From an uncultured Arcobacter sp. (GTDB taxonomy: Bacteria; Campylobacterota; Campylobacteria; Campylobacterales; Arcobacteraceae): a DNA stretch of 25,679 bases. The stretch covers positions 1-25,679 of the forward strand of contig CALMBI010000095.1 in the NCBI GenBank assembly GCA_937860115.1, given 5' to 3'. Positions 7,609 through 16,239 of this stretch are shown here, piece by piece (within the stretch, counting starts at the first letter, position 1; the number at the start of each line of letters is the position of its first letter). Both the position numbers and the translations under genes were made by a program. The notes beneath the pieces are model-generated. The model was given only the letters and a program-made list of their open reading frames with translations, did no database searches and was not told the DNA's origin.

Positions 7609-8994
7609 TTATTTGCTACCTTGTGCTTTCGCGATAGCTTCATCAATTCCACCAACCATGTAGAATGAATTTTCTGGCATATGATCATATGAACCGTCTA
7701 AGATACCTTTGAAACCAGCAATTGTATCAGCTAATTCTACATATTTTCCAGGACTTCCTGTAAATACTTCTGCAACGAAGAATGGTTGAGAAAGGAATTT
7801 TTCAACTTTTCTTGCTCTTTCAACAACAAGTTTGTCAGCTTCACTTAATTCATCCATACCAAGAATTGCAATGATATCTTGAAGATCTTTATATTTTTGT
7901 AATAAAGATTGAACACCTCTAGCTACTTCATAATGTTCAGTCCCTAAAACATCTGCACTTAAAATTCTTGAAGTAGAATCTAGTGGATCAACTGCTGGAT
8001 AGATACCTTTTTCAGCAATTTTTCTGTTAAGTACTGTAGTTGCATCTAAGTGAGCGAAAACTGAAGCAGGAGCTGGGTCAGTTAAGTCATCCGCTGGTAC
8101 ATAAACTGCTTGAACAGAAGTAATAGAACCTTTTTTAGTTGTTGTAATTCTTTCTTGTAATGCACCCATCTCTCTTGCAAGTGTTGGTTGGTATCCAACA
8201 GCTGACGGAATTCTTCCTAAAAGAGCTGACATTTCAGAACCTGATTGTGCAAATCTAAAGATATTATCAATAAACATTAACACATCAAGACCTTTTGTAT
8301 CTCTGAAGTATTCAGCCATTGTAAGACCAGTTAATGCAATTCTATTTCTAGCACCTGGTGGCTCACTCATTTGACCATAGCACAGTGCAACTTTGTCTAA
8401 TACGTTAGACTCTTTCATTTCATGATAAAGGTCATTTCCTTCTCTAGTTCTCTCACCTACACCAGCAAATACTGAGTATCCATCGTGTTTGAAGGCAACG
8501 TTATGGATTAATTCCATAATGATAACTGTTTTACCAACACCAGCACCACCGAATAGTCCAATTTTTCCACCTTTAGCATATGGTGCTAAAAGGTCAACTA
8601 CTTTAATACCTGTTTCGAACATCTCTGTAGAAGTTGATTGTTCTTCGAACGCTGGTGCATCTCTATGGATTGACCATTTTTCTACACCTTGTGAAAGCGG
8701 AGCACCTTCATCAACTGGATCACCAATAACATTGAAGATTCTTCCAAGAACCTCTTCACCAACTGGAACTTTAATTGGCTCTCCTGTAGCAATACAAGAT
8801 TGTCCTCTTACTAATCCTTCTGTCATATCCATTGCAATTGTTCTAACTCTACTATCTCCAATGTGTGCAGCAACTTCAAGAACTAATCTTTCTTTTGTTC
8901 CTGTAACTTCAATAGCATCATTAATAGCTGGTAGATATCCATCAAATTCGACATCTACAACTGGTCCCATTATTTGAATAATTTTACCTTCCAT
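7609..8994 (-). CDS. atpD: ATP synthase F1 beta subunit (catalytic)
   Basis: A 461-residue catalytic subunit. Walker A is GGAGVGKT (149-156), the catalytic glutamate is in GERTREG (Glu181), Walker B is VLMFIDNIFRF (238-248), and the DELSEAD loop (381-387) that contacts gamma is complete. Family length and sequence are fully normal. It sits 23 nt after atpG. Confidence 0.98.
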   Translation of the reverse strand: MEGKIIQIMGPVVDVEFDGYLPAINDAIEVTGTKERLVLEVAAHIGDSRVRTIAMDMTEGLVRGQSCIATGEPIKVPVGEEVLGRIFNVIGDPVDEGAPLSQGVEKWSIHRDAPAFEEQSTSTEMFETGIKVVDLLAPYAKGGKIGLFGGAGVGKTVIIMELIHNVAFKHDGYSVFAGVGERTREGNDLYHEMKESNVLDKVALCYGQMSEPPGARNRIALTGLTMAEYFRDTKGLDVLMFIDNIFRFAQSGSEMSALLGRIPSAVGYQPTLAREMGALQERITTTKKGSITSVQAVYVPADDLTDPAPASVFAHLDATTVLNRKIAEKGIYPAVDPLDSTSRILSADVLGTEHYEVARGVQSLLQKYKDLQDIIAILGMDELSEADKLVVERARKVEKFLSQPFFVAEVFTGSPGKYVELADTIAGFKGILDGSYDHMPENSFYMVGGIDEAIAKAQGSK

Positions 8995-9017
8995 ATGTAC
9001 CTTTCCTTTCTAAATTC

Positions 9018-9908
9018 TTATTTTAGTGCTTCAACACCAGAAATGATCTCAATCAATTCTGTCGTAATAGCTGCTTGTCTAGCTTTGTTAAACTCAACAG
9101 TTAAATCATTAACTTTTTGTTTAGCATTATTTGTTGCATTGTCCATAGCTTGCATTCTTGCACTATGTTCTGCTGATAATGAGTCAATGAGTGCATAAAA
9201 CATATTAAACTCAATATATTTTTTTACTAATCCATCTAATACATCTTGCTCATCATCTTCAGGCTCAACTTCCATCATTGAATTACTTACTTTTACTGGA
9301 ATCTCTTCCATATTGATAGGTAATAAAGTTTTCACTTTTAACTCTTGCGTTAACATGTTTTTAAATCCATTGTACACAAGAATTACACTATCAGTTTGCT
9401 CATCTATAAATTGCTCATACACTTCATTTACAAAGTGAGCTGCTTTTTCATAAGTAGGTGCTGATGAAAGACCAATCTCTTTTTGTGTTAATTCAACTTT
9501 TTGGAAGTTAAAGTAATCGATCCCTTTTCTACCAACAGCTCTTAAATTAACTTTAATACCCTTAGCAGAAAAATCCTCAAGTAGTTTTCTTACCTCTCTG
9601 ATAGTAGCCATATTAAAACCACCACAAAGACCTTTGTCAGCTGTAACAAATACAACATCAACTACTTTTAACTCGCCATCACTTTTAAAAGCTCTTCCTA
9701 AATCAAGATTATCATCTTTTACATTATGTAAATTAGATGCGATCTCAGTTAAAATTTCATTAATTTTAACAGCATAACTTTTTGCTTGTTGTGCTAACTG
9801 TTGAGTTCTTCTTAATTTAGCAGAAGAAACAAGCTTCATAGCTTTTGTTGTCTTCTGTGTATTCTTAACACTTTTAATTTGTCTCGAAATATCTTTTAAG
9901 TTAGCCAT
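9018..9908 (-). CDS. atpG: ATP synthase F1 gamma subunit
   Basis: A 296-residue central-stalk rotor. The N-terminal helix MANLKDISRQIKSVKNTQKT and AMKLVSSAKLRR, the middle Rossmann-like part with TADKGLCGGFN (89-99), and the C-terminal helix with ARMQAMDNATNNA are all family landmarks. No insertions or breaks are seen. AAGGA lies 7 nt before the ATG, and the gap to atpA is 12 nt. Confidence 0.97.
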   Translation of the reverse strand: MANLKDISRQIKSVKNTQKTTKAMKLVSSAKLRRTQQLAQQAKSYAVKINEILTEIASNLHNVKDDNLDLGRAFKSDGELKVVDVVFVTADKGLCGGFNMATIREVRKLLEDFSAKGIKVNLRAVGRKGIDYFNFQKVELTQKEIGLSSAPTYEKAAHFVNEVYEQFIDEQTDSVILVYNGFKNMLTQELKVKTLLPINMEEIPVKVSNSMMEVEPEDDEQDVLDGLVKKYIEFNMFYALIDSLSAEHSARMQAMDNATNNAKQKVNDLTVEFNKARQAAITTELIEIISGVEALK

Positions 9909-9920
9909 TGCTATTCCTTA

Positions 9921-11438
9921 TTATTTTGCACTAAAAATAGTTTTGAATTCAGTAATCGCAGCAGTTAATTGCTCTTTAATTTCATTATCAATTTGTTTTT
10001 TAGCTTCTAAACCACTTAAAATATTTGAATATTTTTGTTCAATAAATTGGTGGAATTCGTTTTCAAATCTTACAACATCTTTTGGATCAATATCATCTAA
10101 ATATCCATTAACACCAGCAAAAATAATTGTAACTTGTTTTTCAATAACAAGTGGCTTATTTACACCTTGTTTAAGGATCTCAACCATTCTTTGACCTCTT
10201 TCTAATTGAGCTCTAGTTGAAGCATCTAAATCAGAAGCAAATTGTGCGAATGCAGCAAGTTCTCTAAATTGAGCAAGATCAAGTTTCAATGTTCCTGCAA
10301 CTTGTTTAGTAGCCTTAATTTGAGCAGCACCACCAACTCTTGATACTGAAAGTCCAACGTTAATTGCTGGTCTGATACCTGAATTAAATAGATCTGTTTC
10401 TAAGAAAATTTGTCCATCAGTAATAGAAATAACGTTTGTTGGAATATAAGCCGCAACGTCTCCTGCTTGAGTTTCAATGATAGGTAATGCAGTCATAGAA
10501 CCAGCACCATTCTCATCATTCATTTTAGCAGCTCTTTCTAGTAATCTTGAATGTAGATAAAATACGTCCCCTGGATACGCTTCTCTACCTGGAGGTCTTC
10601 TTAATAATAATGACATCTCTCTATATGCAACAGCATGTTTAGATAGATCATCATAGATAATTAAACAGTGTTGACCATTATCTCTATAATATTCACCCAT
10701 AGTTACACCAGTATAAGGAGCTAAGAATTGTAAAGCAGAAGATTCAGAAGCACCAGCAACAACGATAGTTGTGTACTCCATAGCTCCAGCTTCTTCTAAT
10801 GCACCAACAACGTTAGCAACACTTGAAGCTTTTTGTCCAATAGCAACATAGATACATTTAACATCTTGACCTTTTTGATTAATAATAGCATCTAATGCAA
10901 CCGTAGTTTTACCAGTTTGTCTATCACCAATAATAAGTTCTCTTTGTCCTCTTCCAATTGGAACAAGTGCATCAATAGCTTTAATACCTGTTACAAGTGG
11001 TTCATGAACAGATTTTCTAGCCATAATTCCTGGTGCTTTTTCTTCAACGAATCTTTTTTCATTAGATTCAATTGGACCTTTACCATCAATTGGTTCACCA
11101 AGTGCATTTACAACTCTTCCTAAAGAACCTGCTCCCACTGGAACTTCTAGTAATTCACCAAGTCTTCTACAAGAAGTACCTTCTCTTAAACCAGCACTCG
11201 ATCCTAAAACAACAACACCTACTGAAGTCTCTTCTAAATTTGATGCAATACCTTTTGCACCATTTTCAAATTCAACTATTTCACCAGCCATTACATTTTT
11301 GATTCCATACACTTTTGCAATACCATCTGCAAAAGATATAATTTTACCAGTTTCATTAATATCAACATTTAATTCAAAATTATCAATTCTTTCTCTGATA
11401 ATCGAACTAATCTCATCTGCTTGAATTTTAGTACTCAT
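9921..11438 (-). CDS. atpA: ATP synthase F1 alpha subunit
   Basis: A 505-residue regulatory nucleotide-binding subunit of the F1 hexamer. It has the beta-barrel at about 25-95, the P-loop GDRQTGKT (171-178), CLIIYDDLSKHA for Walker B, RRPPGREAYPGD, and the arginine-finger region GLSVSRVGGAAQ, followed by the C-terminal helical bundle. AGGAG lies 7 nt before the ATG. It is 18 nt after atpH. Family length is normal. Confidence 0.98.
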   Translation of the reverse strand: MSTKIQADEISSIIRERIDNFELNVDINETGKIISFADGIAKVYGIKNVMAGEIVEFENGAKGIASNLEETSVGVVVLGSSAGLREGTSCRRLGELLEVPVGAGSLGRVVNALGEPIDGKGPIESNEKRFVEEKAPGIMARKSVHEPLVTGIKAIDALVPIGRGQRELIIGDRQTGKTTVALDAIINQKGQDVKCIYVAIGQKASSVANVVGALEEAGAMEYTTIVVAGASESSALQFLAPYTGVTMGEYYRDNGQHCLIIYDDLSKHAVAYREMSLLLRRPPGREAYPGDVFYLHSRLLERAAKMNDENGAGSMTALPIIETQAGDVAAYIPTNVISITDGQIFLETDLFNSGIRPAINVGLSVSRVGGAAQIKATKQVAGTLKLDLAQFRELAAFAQFASDLDASTRAQLERGQRMVEILKQGVNKPLVIEKQVTIIFAGVNGYLDDIDPKDVVRFENEFHQFIEQKYSNILSGLEAKKQIDNEIKEQLTAAITEFKTIFSAK

Positions 11439-11456
11439 TCACTTTCTCCTTTTTTT

Positions 11457-11987
11457 CTAAACTGCTTTTAAAATATGCTCTATCATTTGAGATTTAAATT
11501 TATTTTTTTCAAATCCTATCTCAACACCTAAACCATCAATATCAACTTTTATACCTTCATAATCACAAACTTGATTTACTAACGTAAGATTTACACCAAA
11601 TTTATAAGAAAATTTATTTTGAATCTCCATCATATAATCATAAGATAACGCTTCATTTGAATACACTATCCCAGTATATTGATTGTTAAGTACTGAAAAT
11701 TGTTTATCTAATTCACTAGAAATAGCAGGAATAATATCTAATCTTCTATTTTGCCCTAAAAGGATAAGAAGATTATTTACCAAATAATCGTTATTTCCAT
11801 TGAATGATAATAATAGATCCACTTTATTGTAAGTTGTAACATCAATAGAATTGATAATATTCATAAATTTTTCATCGTTGTACGCTGAAGCAATTAATTT
11901 TAATTGATCATTAATCACTGAAATATGATTAAAATCCCTATCTTTTATTAATGCTTTAACATATCTTTTTGCTATCAAATTACTCAT
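11457..11987 (-). CDS. atpH: ATP synthase F1 delta subunit
   Basis: A 176-residue peripheral-stalk cap that joins F1 to the b/b' stalk. It begins with the family N-terminus IAKRYVKALI, a helical domain to about residue 105, then a diverged C-terminal domain ending in LGVEIGFEKNKFKSQMIEHILKAV-like sequence (the family usually ends in a variant of this). The identity is secured by its place between atpF and atpA. Its ATG directly abuts the atpF stop (no gap). Confidence 0.9.
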   Translation of the reverse strand: MSNLIAKRYVKALIKDRDFNHISVINDQLKLIASAYNDEKFMNIINSIDVTTYNKVDLLLSFNGNNDYLVNNLLILLGQNRRLDIIPAISSELDKQFSVLNNQYTGIVYSNEALSYDYMMEIQNKFSYKFGVNLTLVNQVCDYEGIKVDIDGLGVEIGFEKNKFKSQMIEHILKAV

Positions 11988-12506
11988 CTATGCAACCTTT
12001 TTTAAGATAATATTTTGAAGATTCTCTTTTGTAATAGTTATGTTATTATCACTAAAGATCTCTTCTAAAACTTCTTGTGCAATTGCTTTTCTAGTTTTTC
12101 TAGTTTCTAATTCAACTTTGTCATTGTAATTCTTTAACATATTAGCCATCTCAGTTTCGTAAGATTTTGCTACTTTTGTTTTAATCGTATTTACTTCAGC
12201 CATCGAATCTTTTACTAGTTCACTAGCAATATGTTTAGCATTTTCAAGTTCAGCTTTTGCAGCTTCCATTTTCTTTTTTGATTCTTCAAGTTTTTTTTGA
12301 ACTTCATCAAGTTGCGCTTGAATAGATTGACTTCTCTCATCAAAATAAGTTTTAAATTTATCAGCTAATAAATAATAAATAATAGCAATAAAAATGATAA
12401 AGTTCACCGTTCTAGGAACGATATCTGTTTGCACATTCTCCCCACTGTTAGCAAGCAATGCAACAGGTAAGAAAAAAGCAATTATAAATAACCATCTCTT
12501 TTTCAT
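11988..12506 (-). CDS. atpF: ATP synthase Fo b subunit
   Basis: A 172-residue peripheral-stalk subunit. A hydrophobic leader (about 5-19, ending ALLAN) precedes a second hydrophobic helix (about 33-48, NFIIFIAIIYYLLADK) and then a long charged helix (VQKKLEESKKKMEAAKAELE) typical of b. The leader may be a signal peptide or an extra helix; in this phylum b subunits commonly have it. An in-frame GTG lies two codons earlier at 12512, but AGG is 8 nt from the ATG and only 2 nt from the GTG, so I chose the ATG. The gap from atpF' is 9 nt. Confidence 0.9.
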   Translation of the reverse strand: MKKRWLFIIAFFLPVALLANSGENVQTDIVPRTVNFIIFIAIIYYLLADKFKTYFDERSQSIQAQLDEVQKKLEESKKKMEAAKAELENAKHIASELVKDSMAEVNTIKTKVAKSYETEMANMLKNYNDKVELETRKTRKAIAQEVLEEIFSDNNITITKENLQNIILKKVA

Positions 12507-12515
12507 ATTCACCGC

Positions 12516-12938
12516 CTATATTGAACTAATTTTAGCTGATAGTGCATCTTTAAATTGTGGCATACTATCAATTAAAGAATTTTTTACAGATTCTTTTTGA
12601 GAATTCAAATCGTTAATGAAAGAATTATATTTTGAATCTAATTCATTTCTAAAATCTGCCATTTTAGATTCACCCAGAGCTTTTGCTTCAGAATAAGCAT
12701 TTTCACGAATTGAAGAAGCTTCTTGTTTAGCTTTAGCTATAATACTCTTTGCCTCTACCATTAATCCATCAATATCTTCAGCATTATTTCTAGCAGCTTC
12801 TAAATCTTTTTTAATAGATTCATCTCTGTCATCCATATGCTTTGAAAGTGGTTGATATAGGCTTCTGTTTAATTGTCCTAAAACAATTAAGAATATTATT
12901 GCAGAGCTAAGTAATAATATTGGACTTATGTCTAACAT
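12516..12938 (-). CDS. atpF': ATP synthase Fo b' subunit
   Basis: A 140-residue second b-type stalk subunit. One membrane helix (about 5-24, ILLLSSAIIFLIVLGQL), the b-family turn LYQPLSKHMDDRDESIKKDL (27-46), then a charged coiled coil to the end. It is paired with the longer b next door, implying a b/b' heterodimeric stalk as in photosynthetic bacteria. It is the first ATP synthase gene of the cluster, with GGAG 8 nt before the ATG. The a (atpB) and c (atpE) genes are absent from this cluster. Confidence 0.92.
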   Translation of the reverse strand: MLDISPILLLSSAIIFLIVLGQLNRSLYQPLSKHMDDRDESIKKDLEAARNNAEDIDGLMVEAKSIIAKAKQEASSIRENAYSEAKALGESKMADFRNELDSKYNSFINDLNSQKESVKNSLIDSMPQFKDALSAKISSI

Positions 12939-12973
12939 TTATCTCTCCATAACATTTTTTTACAGTTTAGAAA

Positions 12974-12996
12974 TCCAACTTGTTATACAAATTGGA
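12974..12996 (-). promoter_or_regulatory. Hairpin in the parB-atpF' spacer, with possible promoter
   Basis: TCCAA-c-TTGT pairs with ACAA-a-TTGGA around a 3-nt loop. The one C/A mismatch becomes G-U in the minus-strand RNA, giving a continuous 10-position stem. No good U-tract follows (TTTCTAAAC), so it is a weak terminator at best. It may be a partial terminator after parB or a leader element of the atp operon. TATAAC within it (12982-12987, minus) could instead be a -10. Confidence 0.35.
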
Positions 12997-13044
12997 CAAA
13001 CCTGCATGGATTGTAGCTAATTTTACTTATAATTTTGATTAATT

Positions 13045-13905
13045 TTAGATATTTTTTTCAAAATATTTTAATATTTTTTCGATATCTTCTTGTGAGTTTA
13101 CGGTAATTTTTATATTGTTTTTACCAATTTTCATGTCAATATTTTCTTTTTTCAAGTTAGAAACAACATTTTTAAAGCCAGAAAAATTAAATTTGGTATT
13201 TACTTTTTCTATTTTATTTTGAGTAACACTAGATTCATTTTTTTCTTTTACACTTTTGACTAAAACTTCTGCTTCTCTAACACTTAATCTTTGACCAACT
13301 ATAGAATCTGCTACTTGTCTTTGTTCATCTTCAGATAATCCGACTAAAAGTTTTGCATGACCCTGAGAAATTTTGTTTCCTGATATTAATTGTTGTACAT
13401 AAACACTAAGAGTTAATAATCTTAAAGTATTTGTAATCGAACTCCTACTTTTAAATACCATATTTGATAACTCTTCATGAGTTATATTGTATTCATTGAT
13501 TAAGCCAGCATACGAATAAGCAACTTCTAAAATATTGAGATCATCTCTTTGAATGTTTTCGATTAATGCATATTCTCTTAATTTTTTTTCATCAATATCT
13601 AAAATAATAGCTTTGATCGTCTCTAAATGTGCAAGTTTTGATGCTCTAAATCGTCTTTCACCTGCTATTAGAATATATTTATTGAGTTTTTTAATAACTA
13701 CTACTGGTTGTAACAATCCATGTGTAACTATTGATTTAGACAACTCTTCAAGTTTTTCTTCATCAAAAATTTTTCTTGGCTGGTATGGGTTTGGTTCAAT
13801 TTTTTCTATTTCAATATCTTTAATAGTGTGCTTATTATCAATATTATTTTCATATGCTGCTTCAACTTCACCCAATATTTCGCTAAGACCTCTCCCTAGT
13901 GCCAT
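13045..13905 (-). CDS. parB: Chromosome-partitioning protein ParB
   Basis: A 286-residue CTP-dependent DNA clamp. It starts with the typical LGRGLSEIL (3-10). The ParB/Srx domain carries NPYQPRKIF (39-47), HGLLQPVVV (62-70) and the CTP-binding motif GERRFRAS (82-89), followed by ENIQRDDLN (116-124). A helix-turn-helix region for parS binding spans about 142-170, and a C-terminal dimer domain about 235-286. It loads on parS near the origin and works with ParA. The start has AGGAT 7 nt upstream and lies 4 nt after the parA stop. I found no parS-like palindrome in the window. Confidence 0.96.
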   Translation of the reverse strand: MALGRGLSEILGEVEAAYENNIDNKHTIKDIEIEKIEPNPYQPRKIFDEEKLEELSKSIVTHGLLQPVVVIKKLNKYILIAGERRFRASKLAHLETIKAIILDIDEKKLREYALIENIQRDDLNILEVAYSYAGLINEYNITHEELSNMVFKSRSSITNTLRLLTLSVYVQQLISGNKISQGHAKLLVGLSEDEQRQVADSIVGQRLSVREAEVLVKSVKEKNESSVTQNKIEKVNTKFNFSGFKNVVSNLKKENIDMKIGKNNIKITVNSQEDIEKILKYFEKNI

Positions 13906-13909
13906 CTTA

Positions 13910-14686
13910 CTATCCTAAAATTGATTTTGCTAAATTTTCATATGCCTGTGTTCCTATTGCTGTCGGATCATAAAGCATAATTGGTTTTCCAAAACTTGGA
14001 CTTTCTGCTAATTTAATATTTCTTGGAATTACAACATATGAATCGTTTTCTAATTTAAAAAGTTTACTTTCAAAATGTTTCGCAAGATCTGCGAATACTT
14101 GTTTTGCGAGATTGTTTTGAGCACTATACATTGTTGGTAAAAAACCTTTGATCTCTAGTTGCCTATTAATTGTTTGTCTAACTAATTTAATCGTATTTAA
14201 AAGCTGTGCTAAACCTTCAAGTGCAAAAAACTCACATTGAATTGGAATAATAACAGAATTTGCTGCGCTTAAAGTATTTATTGTAATTGGTCCAAGTGCT
14301 GGAGGTGAATCGATTAAAATATAATCAAATTGATCTTTTATCTCATCAATACTTCTTTTTAATACAAGTTCTCTATCTTTGTTATTTTTGTAAAATTCTT
14401 TTTCAATTCCAACAAGACCAATATTTGATGGAACTAGTTTAAGTGTTTCGATTTCTGTTTTTAGGATAACATCTTCTAAACTTTTTGTTCCAAGCATAAC
14501 ATGATAAATATTGTATTCATAAGTATCTCTTCTAAAACCTAGAGATGTTGTAGCATTAGCTTGCGGATCAGCATCAATAAGCAATACTTTTTTTCCACCA
14601 AGCGCTAAAGCAGCACTTAAATTAACAGCAGTTGTTGTTTTACCAACACCACCTTTTTGATTTGCGATTGCTATAATCTCTGTCAT
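13910..14686 (-). CDS. parA: Chromosome-partitioning ATPase ParA (Soj)
   Basis: A 258-residue MinD/ParA-type ATPase. The deviant Walker A KGGVGKTT (11-18) with its signature lysine, the DADPQANAT motif (39-47), the Walker B-like YILIDSPPALGP segment (about 121-132) and the QCEFFALEGLAQL segment (about 154-166) are all intact. It binds DNA non-specifically as an ATP dimer and moves ParB-parS complexes. The length is that of chromosomal Soj-type proteins without an N-terminal regulatory domain. It overlaps birA by 4 nt (ATGA). Confidence 0.97.
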   Translation of the reverse strand: MTEIIAIANQKGGVGKTTTAVNLSAALALGGKKVLLIDADPQANATTSLGFRRDTYEYNIYHVMLGTKSLEDVILKTEIETLKLVPSNIGLVGIEKEFYKNNKDRELVLKRSIDEIKDQFDYILIDSPPALGPITINTLSAANSVIIPIQCEFFALEGLAQLLNTIKLVRQTINRQLEIKGFLPTMYSAQNNLAKQVFADLAKHFESKLFKLENDSYVVIPRNIKLAESPSFGKPIMLYDPTAIGTQAYENLAKSILG

Positions 14687-15318
14687 CTTAAACTATACAC
14701 CTTTTTATTATCGATCATAATAGAACCATCTTCTAATAAGATCGCATCTAATAATGAAACTTTTTCTTTATTGATTGTTGTTTGAAATACTTTACTTTTA
14801 TTGAATTCTATCTCAAAATTACTAAAAATCTGCTTCCAGCTTTTTTTTCTATTTAAAAGCTCAAAATACTCATTAAGTAGTTTTGTACGGTCAAATTTTA
14901 TATCTAAATAACCGAATTCATCAGATACTTTCAAAATGTTTAGTCCTATACCGCATAATAAAATATTATGTGTCACTGTAGTGATTGTTCCACCTATTTT
15001 TTTCTCTTCTATATAAAAATCATTTGGCCATTTCAGCCAAACTTTCGAACCATATTTGCTTAAAACTTCTTTTAGTAGATAACTAAAATAGATAGATGCT
15101 GATTCTAATTTGAGATCACTTGGAAGTTGATTTTTTGATAAAGCAAAAGAGAAAAAAAGATTCCCTTTTTTCCCATCCCAACTATTATCTCTACTTCCAA
15201 TACCATTTGTTTGATTTTGTGTAACTACACATATTGGCAATTGATTGTCATTGCTTTTTATATATTCTTTTAAAAAAGTATGTGTAGACGTAACCTCTTC
15301 TAAATAAATAATCTTCAT
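14683..15318 (-). CDS. birA: Biotin-[acetyl-CoA-carboxylase] ligase, without DNA-binding domain
   Basis: A 211-residue biotin protein ligase that makes biotinyl-AMP and transfers biotin to carboxylase carriers. It has the biotin-site TSTHTFLKEY (10-19), the adenylate loop NGIGSRDNSW (38-47), KWPNDFY (96-102) with KIGG (107-110), and GIGLNI (123-128). There is no N-terminal winged helix, so it cannot act as the bio-operon repressor as E. coli BirA does. The adenylate loop departs from the E. coli GRGRRGRKW: the alignment puts Ser42 opposite Arg118. It lies 3 nt after fmt and overlaps parA by 4 nt. Confidence 0.9.
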   Translation of the reverse strand: MKIIYLEEVTSTHTFLKEYIKSNDNQLPICVVTQNQTNGIGSRDNSWDGKKGNLFFSFALSKNQLPSDLKLESASIYFSYLLKEVLSKYGSKVWLKWPNDFYIEEKKIGGTITTVTHNILLCGIGLNILKVSDEFGYLDIKFDRTKLLNEYFELLNRKKSWKQIFSNFEIEFNKSKVFQTTINKEKVSLLDAILLEDGSIMIDNKKVYSLR

Positions 15319-15321
15319 AGA

Positions 15322-16239
15322 TTAAATAAAAAGATCTCCAACTAAAAGCCTACTCCCTCTTATATAATCAACTACATTTATAGCTTTTTTTGAAGGTGCT
15401 TGTACTTCAATAAGTTCTACACTTCCTTTTTGACACCCAACAATAATTGATCTATTTTTAATCTCTAATATTTGACCAATTATATTTATAGAATTTATTT
15501 CATGCAAAGTTAAATTTTTGATTTTTAATCCAGATTCTAAAAAAATTCCTGGCCAAACTTTATAAGCTTTATATTTTGAAAACAACATTTCGCTATCATT
15601 AAATTTTATTAATCCATCATGTTTAGATATTTTTCCACAAAAACTCACTTGTGTACCATTTTGCCTTTTTGGAGCAATTTGATTAAACTTTTCTAATACT
15701 TCTATGATAAGTTCAGCTGCAATTTGTGATAACGTCTTAAACAGTTCTTCTACATCTGTTTCAAGTCCAAGTTCTAAATATTTTAATCCTAAAATATCTC
15801 CACTATCTAGTCCCTCTTCCATCATCATTGCTGTTACACCACTAAAATTATCATTATTTAAAATCGATTTTTGGATAGGACTTGCACCTCTATACTTTGG
15901 AAGTAATGATGCATGAAGATTGATACAAGGTGCAATATCTAAAATATTTTTAGGAAGTATTTGTCCATATGCTGCAACAATAATAAAATCTGGTGATAAA
16001 TTTTTTATACTATCTACCATTGAGCCATCTTTTAATGTTTCTGGTTGAAAAATTGGAAAAGTGTAATTATTATCCAAACAATATTTTTTTATATGAGGTG
16101 GTGTAATTAATTGTTCTCTTCCTACTTTTTTATCTGGTTGTGTAAAAAGTCCAACAATCTCATAATTCTCTTTTATTAGCCTATCTAAAATAATAGTTGC
16201 ATACTCAGGAGTTCCCATATATAATATTTTTTTAGGCAT
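15322..16239 (-). CDS. fmt: Methionyl-tRNA formyltransferase
   Basis: A 305-residue enzyme that formylates initiator Met-tRNA with 10-formyl-THF. The N-terminal Rossmann part starts KILYMGTPEYA. The catalytic core is NLHASLLPKYRGASPIQ, with Asn107 and His109 and then Asp145 in EEGLDSGD, matching the E. coli Asn106/His108/Asp144 triad. A C-terminal OB-like tRNA-binding domain covers about 205-305. An ATG 20 codons upstream (16299) stays open but lies deep in proB and adds unrelated residues. The ATG at 16239 has GGAG 7 nt upstream and begins at the family start. It overlaps proB by 8 nt. Confidence 0.96.
   Translation of the reverse strand: MPKKILYMGTPEYATIILDRLIKENYEIVGLFTQPDKKVGREQLITPPHIKKYCLDNNYTFPIFQPETLKDGSMVDSIKNLSPDFIIVAAYGQILPKNILDIAPCINLHASLLPKYRGASPIQKSILNNDNFSGVTAMMMEEGLDSGDILGLKYLELGLETDVEELFKTLSQIAAELIIEVLEKFNQIAPKRQNGTQVSFCGKISKHDGLIKFNDSEMLFSKYKAYKVWPGIFLESGLKIKNLTLHEINSINIIGQILEIKNRSIIVGCQKGSVELIEVQAPSKKAINVVDYIRGSRLLVGDLFI

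Noticed and set aside
8489..8977. 162-codon open frame on the plus strand opposite atpD
   Set aside because: It is the reverse shadow of a highly conserved gene, with no ribosome site and a composition set by atpD codons; the same applies to other open frames opposite tolB, proB, dnaG and rnhA.
12507..12512. GTG start for AtpF two codons upstream
   Set aside because: The ribosome site would be only about 2 nt away; spacing fits the ATG at 12506.
13045..14686. parS centromere site near parAB
   Set aside because: I scanned the region and the spacers for a TGTTTCACGTGAAACA-like palindrome and saw none; the sites probably lie nearer the origin.
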